From positions 1 to 23,677 of the forward strand of contig DAOSBJ010000008.1 in NCBI GenBank assembly GCA_035360795.1: a stretch of 23,677 nucleotides of DNA, read 5' to 3'. Within the stretch, counting starts at the first letter, position 1. The number at the start of each line of letters is the position of its first letter. Under the pieces are notes generated by a model. The model was not told the DNA's origin, did no database searches, and saw only the letters and a program-made list of their open reading frames with translations. The position numbers were made by a program, and so were the translations under genes. This document shows positions 1 to 9,052 of the stretch, piece by piece. This DNA comes from DAOOKJ01 sp035360795. Its GTDB lineage: Bacteria > Patescibacteriota > Minisyncoccia > UBA6257.

Positions 1-945
1 TGTTGCCGGTTGCGTCTCGACAACCGGGAACTATATAAACGAGGGGGAGGATTATTTGGCGCAAATCCCCTCACAGGCAGTATCGGTGTCGTGACCATTA
101 ATTTACCTAGAATTGGCTATCTTTCAAAAACCAAAAAAGAATTTTTTGAGCGTCTTTCTCGCTTAATGGATTTGGCTAAAACCAGTTTAGAAATTAAAAG
201 AAAGGTTTTAGAAGATTGGACAGAAAAAGGACTGTATCCTTATTCTCGCTATTATCTCAGTAATGTAAAAAAAATGAGAGACAATTATTGGGGAAATCAT
301 TTTTCAACTATTGGAATTATCGGAATGAACGAAGCCTTGTTAAATTTTCTTGATGTGGATATCGGCAGTAAAAGAGGACAAGATTTTAGTTTAGAAGTTT
401 TAGATTTTATGAGAGAAAAATTAGTAAAATATCAGGAAGAGACTGGAAATCTGTATAATTTAGAAGCTACGCCTGCAGAGGGGACTTCTTATCGGCTTGC
501 CTTGCTTGATAAAAAAAAGTATCCAGAGATTATTACAGCCGGTGAAAAAGAGCCGTTCTATACTAACTCCAGCCAACTGCCAGTTAATTATACTGATGAT
601 TTATTTGAAGCCTTAAAACTTCAAGATAAACTTCAAACAAAATATACTGGTGGAACAGTATTCCATGCCTTTTTGGGTGAGACAGTTTCTGACCCTAAGG
701 TGGTAAAATCTCTAATAAAAACTGTTTTTGAAAGATTCAAATTGCCTTATTTCACTCTAACACCCACTTTTTCAGTTTGTCCTGTTCATGGTTATATTAA
801 TGGTGAACATTTCACTTGTCCAAAATGTTTAGTGGAACAACCTTGTGAAGTTTATTCTCGAATTGTTGGTTATCTTCGGCCAGTTTCTCAATGGCACTTT
901 GGCAAGCAAGAAGAATTTCGTTTGAGAAAAACCTTCAAAGTGTAA
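1..945 (+). CDS. nrdD: Anaerobic ribonucleoside-triphosphate reductase, C-terminal part (5' end outside window)
   Basis: Glycyl-radical enzyme that reduces ribonucleoside triphosphates to deoxyribonucleotides without oxygen, in the cytoplasm. The frame is open from base 1 and reads CCRLRLDN, the SCCRLR-like motif of NrdD, so the Met codon at 10 is internal and the gene is truncated by the window edge. Visible parts: the GLFGANPLTGSIGVVTINLP stretch, a C-terminal zinc knuckle with Cys pairs (CPVHG, then CPKC) and the glycyl-radical motif RIVGYLRP with its Gly codon at 868-870, about 25 residues from the end as is usual. The stop is followed 5 bp later by the activase gene, so the two are almost certainly cotranscribed. 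Function is secure; total length is unknown. Confidence 0.96.
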   Translation, partial: CCRLRLDNRELYKRGGGLFGANPLTGSIGVVTINLPRIGYLSKTKKEFFERLSRLMDLAKTSLEIKRKVLEDWTEKGLYPYSRYYLSNVKKMRDNYWGNHFSTIGIIGMNEALLNFLDVDIGSKRGQDFSLEVLDFMREKLVKYQEETGNLYNLEATPAEGTSYRLALLDKKKYPEIITAGEKEPFYTNSSQLPVNYTDDLFEALKLQDKLQTKYTGGTVFHAFLGETVSDPKVVKSLIKTVFERFKLPYFTLTPTFSVCPVHGYINGEHFTCPKCLVEQPCEVYSRIVGYLRPVSQWHFGKQEEFRLRKTFKV

Positions 946-950
946 TTTTT

Positions 951-1646
951 ATGTTTTTTGGCGGTTTGCAAAAAACAACCTTACTAGATTATCCGGGGAA
1001 AGTGGCCGCCACTGTTTTTACTTTAGGTTGTAACTTTTATTGTCCTTTCTGCCACAATCCGGAATTAGTAAATCCTGTTTTAATTAAAAAACAGTCAAAA
1101 ATTTCCGACCAACAAGTTTTAGATTTTTTAAAAGAAAGACAAGGACTTTTAGAAGCGTTAGTGATTACTGGCGGGGAGCCGACTCTCCATTTTCAGTTAA
1201 AAGATTTTATTTCTAAAGTCAAAAAACTTAATTTTTTGGTAAAATTAGATACTAATGGTTCTAATTCTCAAATTCTTGAAGATCTAATCACGAATAAATT
1301 GGTTGATTATGTAGCAATGGATATTAAATCTCCGCTTAAAAAATATTATTTATTTACTAAAGGCATTGACTATACTTCTGAGATTAAAAAATCAATTGAA
1401 ATTTTAATGAATTCAAATATTGGTTATGAGTTTCGTACAACCTTAGACCCTTTAAATTTAAATGAAGAGGATATTTTAGAGATTAGCGAAATGATTAAAG
1501 GAGCAAAAGCCTATTATCTTCAGGAGTTTAAAAATTTTAAAACTTTAGATAATAAATACCAGAAAGTTAATTCTTGGCCAGAAGAAAAAACACAAAAAGT
1601 TTTAGAAAAAATAAAAAATAAATTTTCCATTTGCGAAATCCGTTAA
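951..1646 (+). CDS. nrdG: Anaerobic ribonucleotide reductase activating protein (radical SAM, NrdG2 type)
   Basis: Radical SAM activase that uses a 4Fe-4S cluster and S-adenosylmethionine to install the glycyl radical on NrdD. I start it at the ATG at 951, giving 231 aa that begin MFFGGLQKTTLLDYPGKVAA, the usual N-terminus of the family; the frame is open further upstream to 891, but that would overlap nrdD. Cys27, Cys31 and Cys34 form the CX3CX2C cluster motif (CNFYCPFC), and the SAM-binding VITGGEPTL follows. The start of family members resembles pyruvate-formate-lyase activases, but the position directly after nrdD settles the partner. Its stop touches the next start (TAAATG). Confidence 0.93.
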   Translation: MFFGGLQKTTLLDYPGKVAATVFTLGCNFYCPFCHNPELVNPVLIKKQSKISDQQVLDFLKERQGLLEALVITGGEPTLHFQLKDFISKVKKLNFLVKLDTNGSNSQILEDLITNKLVDYVAMDIKSPLKKYYLFTKGIDYTSEIKKSIEILMNSNIGYEFRTTLDPLNLNEEDILEISEMIKGAKAYYLQEFKNFKTLDNKYQKVNSWPEEKTQKVLEKIKNKFSICEIR

Positions 1647-3110
1647 ATGAATAAAGGCTGCTCAAAAGCGAAAATTTTTCGCTTAAGTGGGGTGGCTTTT
1701 TTATTAGGAATAGTTTTAAGTTATTTTTTTTCTTTTAAAATTCTTCCTTTCATCCTTATAGGAGGAATTTTTTATTTTTTATTTGTCAAAACCAAATTCA
1801 AAAGTATTTCTTTTGTTATTCTAATTATTTTTATTATTTTTAGTTTTATTTTTGGTTTTTTAAGATACAAAATAGTTTTAAATTCGCTTTTAGCAAGACC
1901 TGATTTATCTTCTTTTTCAAACACTTCCTTTAAAGTAATTTCTAGTTATCCTTTAGAGCAATCTCAAAAATTAATTATTCAGCCGCAAGTCCAATTTAGT
2001 CAATTCAAAGGAGGAATTGTTTATCTGGACTTAAAACCAGATTATTTTAAAGGCGATTATTTAAAAATTAAAAAAGGGCAAATAGTAAATTTAGATGAGC
2101 CTTTTTATAGCGATGGACTATTGGTTTATTTTGAAATTAAAAAACCAGAAGTAGAAAAAATAGCCGCCAAATCGATATTTAATCAAGCATTTTTATTTAG
2201 AGAAAAACTCAAAAGCATTTTTAATTACTATTTAAAAGAACCTCAAGCCAGTCTTTTAAATAGTTTAGTTTTTGGTCGTAAAGGAAATTTAAATAAAGAA
2301 ATAGAAGAAAAGATAAATTTGGCTGGCCTTTCGCATTTAGTGGCAGTCTCTGGTTTGCATTTGGTACTTCTAATAAAAATTATTTCCGAATTCTTGAAAT
2401 TTTTTCCTTTGACAAAAATTATAAAATTTTTCATTTTGATTTTGTTTTTATTATTTTTTAGTCTTTTGGCCGGTTTAACCCCTTCTGTTTTAAGGGCGCT
2501 TGTTATGGCTCTTCTTGTAATATTTGCTGAATTAAATTTTAGAATTTATGAACCTTTTAATTCTTTTCTTTTTACTTTATGTTTAATGACTTATTTAAAT
2601 CCTCTGTCTCTATTTTATGATTTAGGTTTTGAGTTGTCGTTTTTAGCCACTTTTGGCATTATTTGTTTTAATCCGCTTTTAAGAGAACAGAAATTATTTA
2701 AGAATCTTAAACTTCCAAATTTTCTGAAATCGTTTGAAGATACATTTTTTGCGAGTCTCTCTTCTTTGATTTTTGTTTACCCTTGGATAATTTTTAAAAC
2801 TGGTCAGATTATTGCTTTGGTAATGTTAAGCAATCTATTAATTGTTCCGATTATTTCTTGGGTTTTAATTTTTGCCTTTCTTCTGATTATTTGTCATTTT
2901 TTCTATTTGCCGTCTCTGGTTTTGGGCTGGTTTTTAAACTTAATTTTGAGTTATATTTTAAAAGTAGTTGATTTTATTAGTTCCTTTAAGATTTTTGTTT
3001 TTTGGATTAATCCTAAAATAAGACCAATTTTTCTTTTAAGTTATCTTTTCTTGTTTTTTTATTATTTTAAACTGAAAAAAGAGGTTTTATTTTTAGAAAA
3101 AAATGAATAA
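1647..3110 (+). CDS. comEC: ComEC/Rec2 competence protein, membrane-channel half
   Basis: Inner-membrane channel that moves single-stranded DNA into the cytoplasm during natural transformation. The 487-aa product has N-terminal membrane helices (about residues 11-75), a soluble region (about 80-180) and the Competence domain, with its signatures GLSHLVAVSGLHL (227-239), GLTPSVLRALVM (276-287) and DLGFELSFLATFGI (325-338), then several more helices. Canonical ComEC is one polypeptide with a C-terminal metallo-beta-lactamase domain; here that domain is on the next ORF, which overlaps this one by 8 bp (ATGAATAA). The junction lies on a run of seven A, so a genuine split, slippage or an assembly error all fit. 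Confidence 0.9.
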   Translation: MNKGCSKAKIFRLSGVAFLLGIVLSYFFSFKILPFILIGGIFYFLFVKTKFKSISFVILIIFIIFSFIFGFLRYKIVLNSLLARPDLSSFSNTSFKVISSYPLEQSQKLIIQPQVQFSQFKGGIVYLDLKPDYFKGDYLKIKKGQIVNLDEPFYSDGLLVYFEIKKPEVEKIAAKSIFNQAFLFREKLKSIFNYYLKEPQASLLNSLVFGRKGNLNKEIEEKINLAGLSHLVAVSGLHLVLLIKIISEFLKFFPLTKIIKFFILILFLLFFSLLAGLTPSVLRALVMALLVIFAELNFRIYEPFNSFLFTLCLMTYLNPLSLFYDLGFELSFLATFGIICFNPLLREQKLFKNLKLPNFLKSFEDTFFASLSSLIFVYPWIIFKTGQIIALVMLSNLLIVPIISWVLIFAFLLIICHFFYLPSLVLGWFLNLILSYILKVVDFISSFKIFVFWINPKIRPIFLLSYLFLFFYYFKLKKEVLFLEKNE

Positions 3111-3960
3111 GCATAAAAAATTTTTTTATTTTCTAATATTTTTAGTAGTCTTAAATTGCTCCTGTTGGGGAATAATTTTTGAGAGGTTGCATTTTAAAGA
3201 AAAAGTGGCCTTTCTTGATGTTGGCCAGGCAGATAGCGAAATAATTATTAGTTCTGCCGGAAATATCTTAATTGACGCAGGTTCAAAAAACGTTTTAGAA
3301 GAATTATCGAAAGTTTTACCGCTTTCTGATAAAACAATTGATATTTTTATTCTCTCTCATCCAGACAAAGACCATTTTTTAGGCATTTTTGAGGTTTTAA
3401 ACCATTACAAAGTAAAAGTCGTGATATTAGAAGATATCAGTGAAACCCAAACTCTCTTTCTTCAGTTTTTAAAAGAATTAAAAGAAAGAAAAATTCCAGT
3501 AATTTTGGCCAATAAACCTTTAAAAATCTATTGGCAAAAAGCAAATAAAATTTCTGTTTTTTCCACCAAAACTTTAAAACATAAGAGTTCTTCCCAGGAT
3601 TCTTTAGTTGCCCTTTATGATTTTCATCAAAATGGTTTTCTTTTCGCCGGCGACATTAATCAAGATATAGAAAATCTACTAGTGCCAATCCTAACTAATC
3701 TAAAAACAAAAGTTGAAGTTTTAAAAGTAAATCATCACGGTTCAAAAAATTCTTCTTCTTTAAAGTTCTTAGAGTCTCTAAAACCAAAATTTGCCGTCAT
3801 TGAAACAGGACAGAATAGTTACGGTCACCCTAATCAAGAAGTTTTAGACAGATTACAAGAAGTTGGAGCAGTAATTTTTAGAACTGATTTAGACGGCTCA
3901 ATAATTTTTACTCTTGATGGCAACGATTTGATTTATTATTCAAAAAAAGATAAAATGTAA
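3103..3960 (+). CDS. comEC: ComEC C-terminal metallo-beta-lactamase domain as a separate ORF
   Basis: Probable nuclease half of ComEC, which in the family degrades one DNA strand during uptake. Of 285 aa, residues about 7-27 form one membrane helix and the rest is a beta-lactamase fold. Visible motifs: FLDVGQADSEIII (38-50), metal-binding SHPDKDH (85-91; His86, Asp88, Asp90, His91), FLFAGDIN, VNHHGSKNSSS and the C-terminal YGHPNQEVLDRL. All are standard for the ComEC C-terminus. The helix would put the domain outside the membrane, as in the full-length protein. A Leu-Asn-Cys near residue 19 looks slightly like a lipobox but lies inside the helix and I do not rely on it. The start ATG is the end of an A7 run overlapping the channel ORF. 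Confidence 0.9.
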   Translation: MNKHKKFFYFLIFLVVLNCSCWGIIFERLHFKEKVAFLDVGQADSEIIISSAGNILIDAGSKNVLEELSKVLPLSDKTIDIFILSHPDKDHFLGIFEVLNHYKVKVVILEDISETQTLFLQFLKELKERKIPVILANKPLKIYWQKANKISVFSTKTLKHKSSSQDSLVALYDFHQNGFLFAGDINQDIENLLVPILTNLKTKVEVLKVNHHGSKNSSSLKFLESLKPKFAVIETGQNSYGHPNQEVLDRLQEVGAVIFRTDLDGSIIFTLDGNDLIYYSKKDKM

Positions 3961-3973
3961 GTAAATTACTTTT

Positions 3974-5380
3974 ATGGAACGAATTTGGATTAAAGAAACG
4001 CAAAAATACCTAAATCAGGAAATTACTCTCTGTGGCTGGGTTGACTCCCGACGCGACCATGGCAAAATTATTTTTATTGATCTAAGAGACAAAACTGGTA
4101 TTATTCAACTGGTTTTTACTCCTATAAACAAAGAATTGTATCAGAAAGCAGAAAAATTAAGAAATGAATGGGTAATAAAAATTTCAGGAGAAGTAAAGAA
4201 AAGACCAAAGGAAATGATAAATCCCAAAATTTTAACTGGCGAATTGGAAATTGAAGTTAAAAATTTGGAAATTCTTTCTCAGGCAAAAACCCTTCCTTTT
4301 GATATTTCAACTGACGGCAAAGAGATAAGCGAAGAATTAAGATTAAAATACCGTTATCTGGATTTAAGAAGAGAAAGGCTAAAAGAAAATATTCTAGCGC
4401 GCGCTAAAGTAATTAAATTCATTCGCGATTTTTTATTTGAAAAAGATTTTATTGAAATAGAAACTCCGAATTTGACAAAATCAACTCCCGAGGGCGCAAG
4501 AGATTATGTTGTGCCTTCACGATTAGAGATTGGCAAATTTTACGCTTTACCCCAAAGTCCTCAGCAATACAAACAACTTTTAATGGTTGGTGGATTTGAG
4601 CGCTATTTTCAAATAGCCCGTTGTTTTCGCGATGAAGACACAAGAGGAGACCGTCAACCAGAATTTACTCAATTGGATTTAGAAATGGATTTTTTGAGTC
4701 AAGATGATGTTCTTTCTTTGATAGAAAATATGTTTAAAGAATTAGTAGAAAAATTTTATCCGGAGAAAAAAATTCAGAAATTTCCTTTTGAAAGATTGAA
4801 TTATAAAGAAGTTATTCAAAAATATCAAACTGATAAACCAGATTTAAGAAAAAATAAAAATGACCCCAATGAACTTGCTTTTGTCTTTATTGTTGATTTT
4901 CCTCTTTTTGAGTGGAAACAAACTGAAAATCGCTGGGACGCGGTCCATCATCCATTTACTAGACCCCAATTTACAAAAGGGGAGACAATGGAAGAACTGA
5001 TAAAAAGAATGAAAAAAGAGCCCCAGAATATTTTGGCTCACCAATATGATTTAGTTTTAAACGGCTATGAAATTGGCGGCGGTTCCTTAAGAATTAATGA
5101 GCCTCAACTTTTAGAAGCAGTTTTTGAAATCTTGGGCCATACTGAAGAAGCAATTAATCAAAAATTTGGTCATCTAATAGAAGCTTTTAGTTTTGGCGCT
5201 CCGCCTCATGGCGGAATTGCTATTGGTCTAGATAGATTAATAATGATTTTAAGAAACGAATCCTCAATTAGAGAAGTAATTGCTTTTCCAAAAACTGGTG
5301 ATGCCAGAGATTTAATGATGAACGCTCCTTCATCTCTTGATGAATCGCAACTTAAAGAATTACATCTGAAAATAACTTGA
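3974..5380 (+). CDS. aspS: Aspartyl-tRNA synthetase, bacterial type lacking the GAD insertion
   Basis: Charges tRNA-Asp (possibly also tRNA-Asn) with aspartate. The 468-aa product has an anticodon-binding OB fold (about 1-105; GWVDSRRDHGKIIFIDLRD is the bacterial form) and a class II catalytic core: motif 1 around 158-166 (FIEIETPNL), motif 2 at 212-238 (FQIARCFRDEDTRGDRQPEF) and motif 3 at 413-426 (GGIAIGLDRLIMIL). Bacterial AspRS is usually near 590 aa because a GAD domain of roughly 120 residues sits in the core; here KPDLRK (289-293) is followed within a few residues by ELAFVFIVDFPLFEW, so that domain is cleanly absent. Stop is TGA. It sits 13 bp from each neighbour. Confidence 0.95.
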   Translation: MERIWIKETQKYLNQEITLCGWVDSRRDHGKIIFIDLRDKTGIIQLVFTPINKELYQKAEKLRNEWVIKISGEVKKRPKEMINPKILTGELEIEVKNLEILSQAKTLPFDISTDGKEISEELRLKYRYLDLRRERLKENILARAKVIKFIRDFLFEKDFIEIETPNLTKSTPEGARDYVVPSRLEIGKFYALPQSPQQYKQLLMVGGFERYFQIARCFRDEDTRGDRQPEFTQLDLEMDFLSQDDVLSLIENMFKELVEKFYPEKKIQKFPFERLNYKEVIQKYQTDKPDLRKNKNDPNELAFVFIVDFPLFEWKQTENRWDAVHHPFTRPQFTKGETMEELIKRMKKEPQNILAHQYDLVLNGYEIGGGSLRINEPQLLEAVFEILGHTEEAINQKFGHLIEAFSFGAPPHGGIAIGLDRLIMILRNESSIREVIAFPKTGDARDLMMNAPSSLDESQLKELHLKIT

Positions 5381-5393
5381 TAGTTGATTATTT

Positions 5394-7112
5394 ATGTCCA
5401 AGCAGAAACGATGGTTAGTATTTCTTATTATCAGTTTGACATTGATTCTCGGATATCTTTTCTATAAAAATTTTGTTCCAAAAAAAGAAACTCAAAAAGT
5501 TGAAGAGATAGAAAAGTTAGAAATTTCAGCCGGTGTTGTTCCACATCATCTTTTAGCTGAAGAAATTATTAATAATTTCTTTGAAGAGTTAAATAGTTCA
5601 TCTTCTCTTCAAACAGTCATTTTGTTTTCTCCTGACCATTATAACCAGACCGCTTTAACTGGCGGTCATTTTATTACTATTTCTTCTCAAATCATCAGTA
5701 CTTTGACTCAGAATTCTTTAGTAAAAGTTAATGAGTTCAGTGTTAGTCAAGACCAGGGGGTAATGAATTTAATGCCATTTTTTCAAAAATATTTGCCAGA
5801 AATTGAAGTTATTCCAATTTTAATTTCTCCTTTAGCAACTAAAGAGGAAACTAGAGAGTTAGTAGAAGAACTGAATAAAATTATTCCTGAAAATACTATT
5901 TTTTTAGCAAGCGTTGACTTTTCTCATTATCTTCCTTTGCCTCTTCTCCTTTTGCATGATGTAAAATCTATCAGGACTCTTTTGAATTTTGAAGAAGCAG
6001 AATTTCAGAAGTTAGATGTTGATTCTTGGCAAGCGCTTTACGCCATAAGATATTTTGCCAAACTCAAACAAATGGAAGAACCTAGAACAATTGGTCATAA
6101 AACCAATTATGATTTTATTGAATCTTTGCCAGAAAATTCTTTATTGAACAAAGAAGGTGGAGTTTCTTATTATTCAGTTATTTTTAAGGAAGGGGCAAAA
6201 CAAGAGATATCGCAGAATTCAATTCTTTTTGTTGGCGATATAATGATGGCTCGAGGGGTCGCTCAACTATTAGATAAATATGGTTTAGATTATCCCTATA
6301 AAAAAATTAAAAATATATTTAGAGGAATAGATGTTGTTTATGGAAATTTAGAAGGGCCAATTATGGCAAATGCGGCTCCGGTTTCTTCCCATTCTTTAAG
6401 TTTTGCTTATCCGCCAGAGATTGGAGAATTGTTAAAGAATTTAGGTTTTACGGTTTTAAATATCGCCAACAATCATATAAAAGATAAAGGGAATCAGGGT
6501 TTAGAAGAAACTCGAAAATATCTTCAAGAAAATAATATTTATTCTTTGGGAGATTATCAAAGTTGTGATTCTAAATATTATTTTCAGAAAGACAATCTCA
6601 TTCTTATCGGAGCTAATTTAACTTATGGCAATTATAATTGTGTTGAAAAAATCTTAGAAAATGTAGAAAAACTTAAAAAAGAAAATTCTAATTTATACAT
6701 TATTGTGACTCCTCACTGGGGAGAAGAATATACTTTCTTTCCTACCAAATTTCAGGAAAATACCAGCCATCGATTTATAGATAAAGGAGTAGATGCGATT
6801 ATAGGCCACCATCCTCATGTTGTGCAATTAGTAGAAGAATATAAAGAAAAACCAATTTTTTATTCTTTGGGAAATTTTGTTTTTGATATGTATTTTTCCC
6901 AAGAAGTGCAACAAGAGCTCGCTGTTGGGCTGGAGATTAATCCTAAAGAAGCAAATTTCTATTTAATTCCCATTAAAAGTGAAAAAAGCCAGCTATCTCT
7001 TATGAATAGCGAAGAAACTTCAAATTTTTTGACTTGGCTGTCTAAAATTAGCAGTCCCTCATTGAAGGATTCGATCCAAAATGGTATGATAAAAATAAGT
7101 TTAACTAAATAA
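5394..7112 (+). CDS. MEMO-family (AmmeMemoRadiSam protein B) domain fused to CapA-like domain, membrane-anchored
   Basis: Two known families in one 572-aa protein. An N-terminal helix (about 7-25) should anchor it outside the cytoplasmic membrane. Residues about 44-265 match the MEMO family (AmmeMemoRadiSam protein B): GVVPHH (47-52), LFSPDHYN (77-84) and ASVDFSHY (172-179), with metal-site-like His residues. Residues about 276-515 match the CapA/PgsA family linked to poly-gamma-glutamate capsule: GDIMMARG (281-288), NLEGP (318-322), NIANNHIKD (356-364), PHWGEEY (440-446), GHHPHVVQ (471-478), SLGNFVFD (491-498). CapA members carry metallophosphatase-like motifs. The substrate is unknown. No frameshift is visible at the domain border, so the fusion looks real. 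It precedes the DUF3160-like gene by 4 bp. Confidence 0.85.
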   Translation: MSKQKRWLVFLIISLTLILGYLFYKNFVPKKETQKVEEIEKLEISAGVVPHHLLAEEIINNFFEELNSSSSLQTVILFSPDHYNQTALTGGHFITISSQIISTLTQNSLVKVNEFSVSQDQGVMNLMPFFQKYLPEIEVIPILISPLATKEETRELVEELNKIIPENTIFLASVDFSHYLPLPLLLLHDVKSIRTLLNFEEAEFQKLDVDSWQALYAIRYFAKLKQMEEPRTIGHKTNYDFIESLPENSLLNKEGGVSYYSVIFKEGAKQEISQNSILFVGDIMMARGVAQLLDKYGLDYPYKKIKNIFRGIDVVYGNLEGPIMANAAPVSSHSLSFAYPPEIGELLKNLGFTVLNIANNHIKDKGNQGLEETRKYLQENNIYSLGDYQSCDSKYYFQKDNLILIGANLTYGNYNCVEKILENVEKLKKENSNLYIIVTPHWGEEYTFFPTKFQENTSHRFIDKGVDAIIGHHPHVVQLVEEYKEKPIFYSLGNFVFDMYFSQEVQQELAVGLEINPKEANFYLIPIKSEKSQLSLMNSEETSNFLTWLSKISSPSLKDSIQNGMIKISLTK

Positions 7113-7116
7113 AAAT

Positions 7117-9007
7117 ATGAAGAAAACAAAAATTATTATAGGAATTTTAGCGATTTTAGTTGCGATTAGCGCTGGATTTCTTTTGCGCTCAAAGATGATT
7201 TCTAATGTTCCTTTTGAATCTCCAGCGNNNNNNNNNNNNNNNNNNNNNNNNNNNNNNNNNNNNNNNNNNNNNNNNNNNNNNNNNNNNNNNNNNNNNNNNN
7301 NNNNNNNNNNNNNNNNNNNNNNNNNNNACTCATCAGGAATGGGAATTTTCCCCAATTTTTATTTACAAAGAAGACTATTCTCAATATGTTCCTCGAGGCC
7401 ATTATACCAAAGGAGAAAAATTAAAGAATTATTTTAAGGCAATGATGTGGCATGGAAGAATGACAATGCTGATAAACGGCTCTAAAGATTTAAAAGAAAG
7501 GGAATCAAGATGTATGCAAGATGGCGTTGTTTCTAAAGAAAACGCTCAAATTCAAACTCTTCAGGCATCTTTAATTAGTCAGGAATTTCACAAAAAAAAG
7601 GAAATTCAGGATAAATGGCAAAAAATATATGCCATCACTAGTTTTTTGGTTGGTTATTCTGATGATTTAGGTCCTTATGAATATATTGAAGTGTTAGATA
7701 AAGTTTTTGCTGATAATAATATTGATTCTAGTAAGATTGACCTACTTCAGAAAGAATTATTTGATCTCCCTTTTACTCCTCAAATTTATAGTGGTTTAGG
7801 CGAATGTCAGCTTCAACCTCCTTATGACAGCGAGCAGGCTCTTAATTATTTAAAAAAGACCAAAGGATTCCGTTTTATGGGACAAAGATATACTCTTGAT
7901 TCTAACATTTTCTTTCGTTTAGTATCTCCTTTTACTGGAGTGTATAAAGGTTCAGCAGATAATCTTGCTTTTACAACAGTTATTACTGAAACTGGAAGAT
8001 TAGTCAGAGGATTTCCCCGCGGTTTAGATATAATGGCTTTGCTTGGTTCTAACAGAGCAAAATATTGGCTTCATCAACTTGGCGATGATAATTATACTGA
8101 ATATTCATCTAGTTTTAAAAAACTTGAGCAACAAATAAATGATTTTACTCCCTCAGATTGGTTTAAAAATATATATCAAAGTTGGCTTTATACTCTTCAA
8201 CCTCTTTTAGAGAAATTTACCGAAGGCTACCCGACTTTTATGCAAACCAATGCTTATCAGGACAAATCTCTAAATACCGCTTTATCTTCTTGGTCTCAAT
8301 TACGCCACGATACTATTTTATATACTAAGCAGAGTTATACAATAATGGGAGAGGGCGGAGTTCCACCAGACCATGCGCCAGCCAGAGGTTATGTAGAACC
8401 AATTCCAGAATTTTACAATCGGCTCTTGGCATTAACAGAGATGACTGGAAAAGGATTGAAAAATCTGTTGACTTCAGAAGAACAAGAACAGATTATTCCA
8501 TCTTCATATTTTTTCTACCCTCTATTTCAAGATGTTCAAGATGAAATAAAAAAACACGATATTTTTGATGAGTTATCATTAGTAATTAAAAAACTTTTAG
8601 AGATTTCTAAAAAAGAATTAGAAAACAAAGAATTAAATAAAGATGAATATCAATTTATTGATTACTTTGGCGATGTAAGTTCTAATTTAATAGAAACATT
8701 GCTTAAAGGTGGTGAAGTAGGGGATATTGTTGGGATGGATGAAATTCTTAAAAGCACAGTAGTGGCAGATGTTCATACTGATGGCAGCACTTTGCAGGTT
8801 TTGGAAGAGGGGGTTGGTAAAATTAAGGCGATGGTCGTGGCATACCAATTGCCAGATAAAAGAATCTTAATAGGAGTTGGACCGGTGTTTAGTTATTATG
8901 AGTTTAAACAACCAATGGACAATCGCTTAACTGACGAAGCCTGGAAATTAATGCTAAAGAATAACCCTCCTCCGGAGCCTGAGTGGGTAAAATCGTTTAG
9001 TTTATAA
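7117..9007 (+). CDS. DUF3160-like exported protein, interrupted by an assembly gap
   Basis: Starts MKKTKIIIGILAILVAISAG, an N-terminal signal or anchor helix, and breaks off at codon 37 in 100 N (7228-7327). After the gap, 559 residues continue to the stop: DYSQYVPRGHYTKGEKLKNY, then FKAMMWHGRMTM, ITSFLVGYSDDLGPYEYIEV and a C-terminal KAMVVAYQLPDKRILIGVG. I recognise these as the DUF3160 family, large secreted or lipid-anchored proteins of unknown function in bacteria and archaea. The two parts are in different frames across the N run, but 100 N is a placeholder of arbitrary length, so this is not evidence for a frameshift. Family members have more sequence in the missing part. Treating both ends as one gene is an inference. 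Confidence 0.75.
7228..7327. other. Assembly gap (100 N)
   Basis: Exactly 100 N, the conventional length for a scaffold gap of unknown size. It removes the region just after the N-terminal helix of the DUF3160-like gene. Any reading frame running through it is artificial. Confidence 0.99.
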
Positions 9008-9052
9008 GGGGAAGAAATATCAGATTTTGAATTGAATCATTTGAGCCATTTT

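Noticed and set aside
7101..7402. Open frames on both strands running through the N block, and an apparent frameshift across it
   Set aside because: N codons create artificial open frames and the gap length is arbitrary, so frame comparison across it has no meaning.
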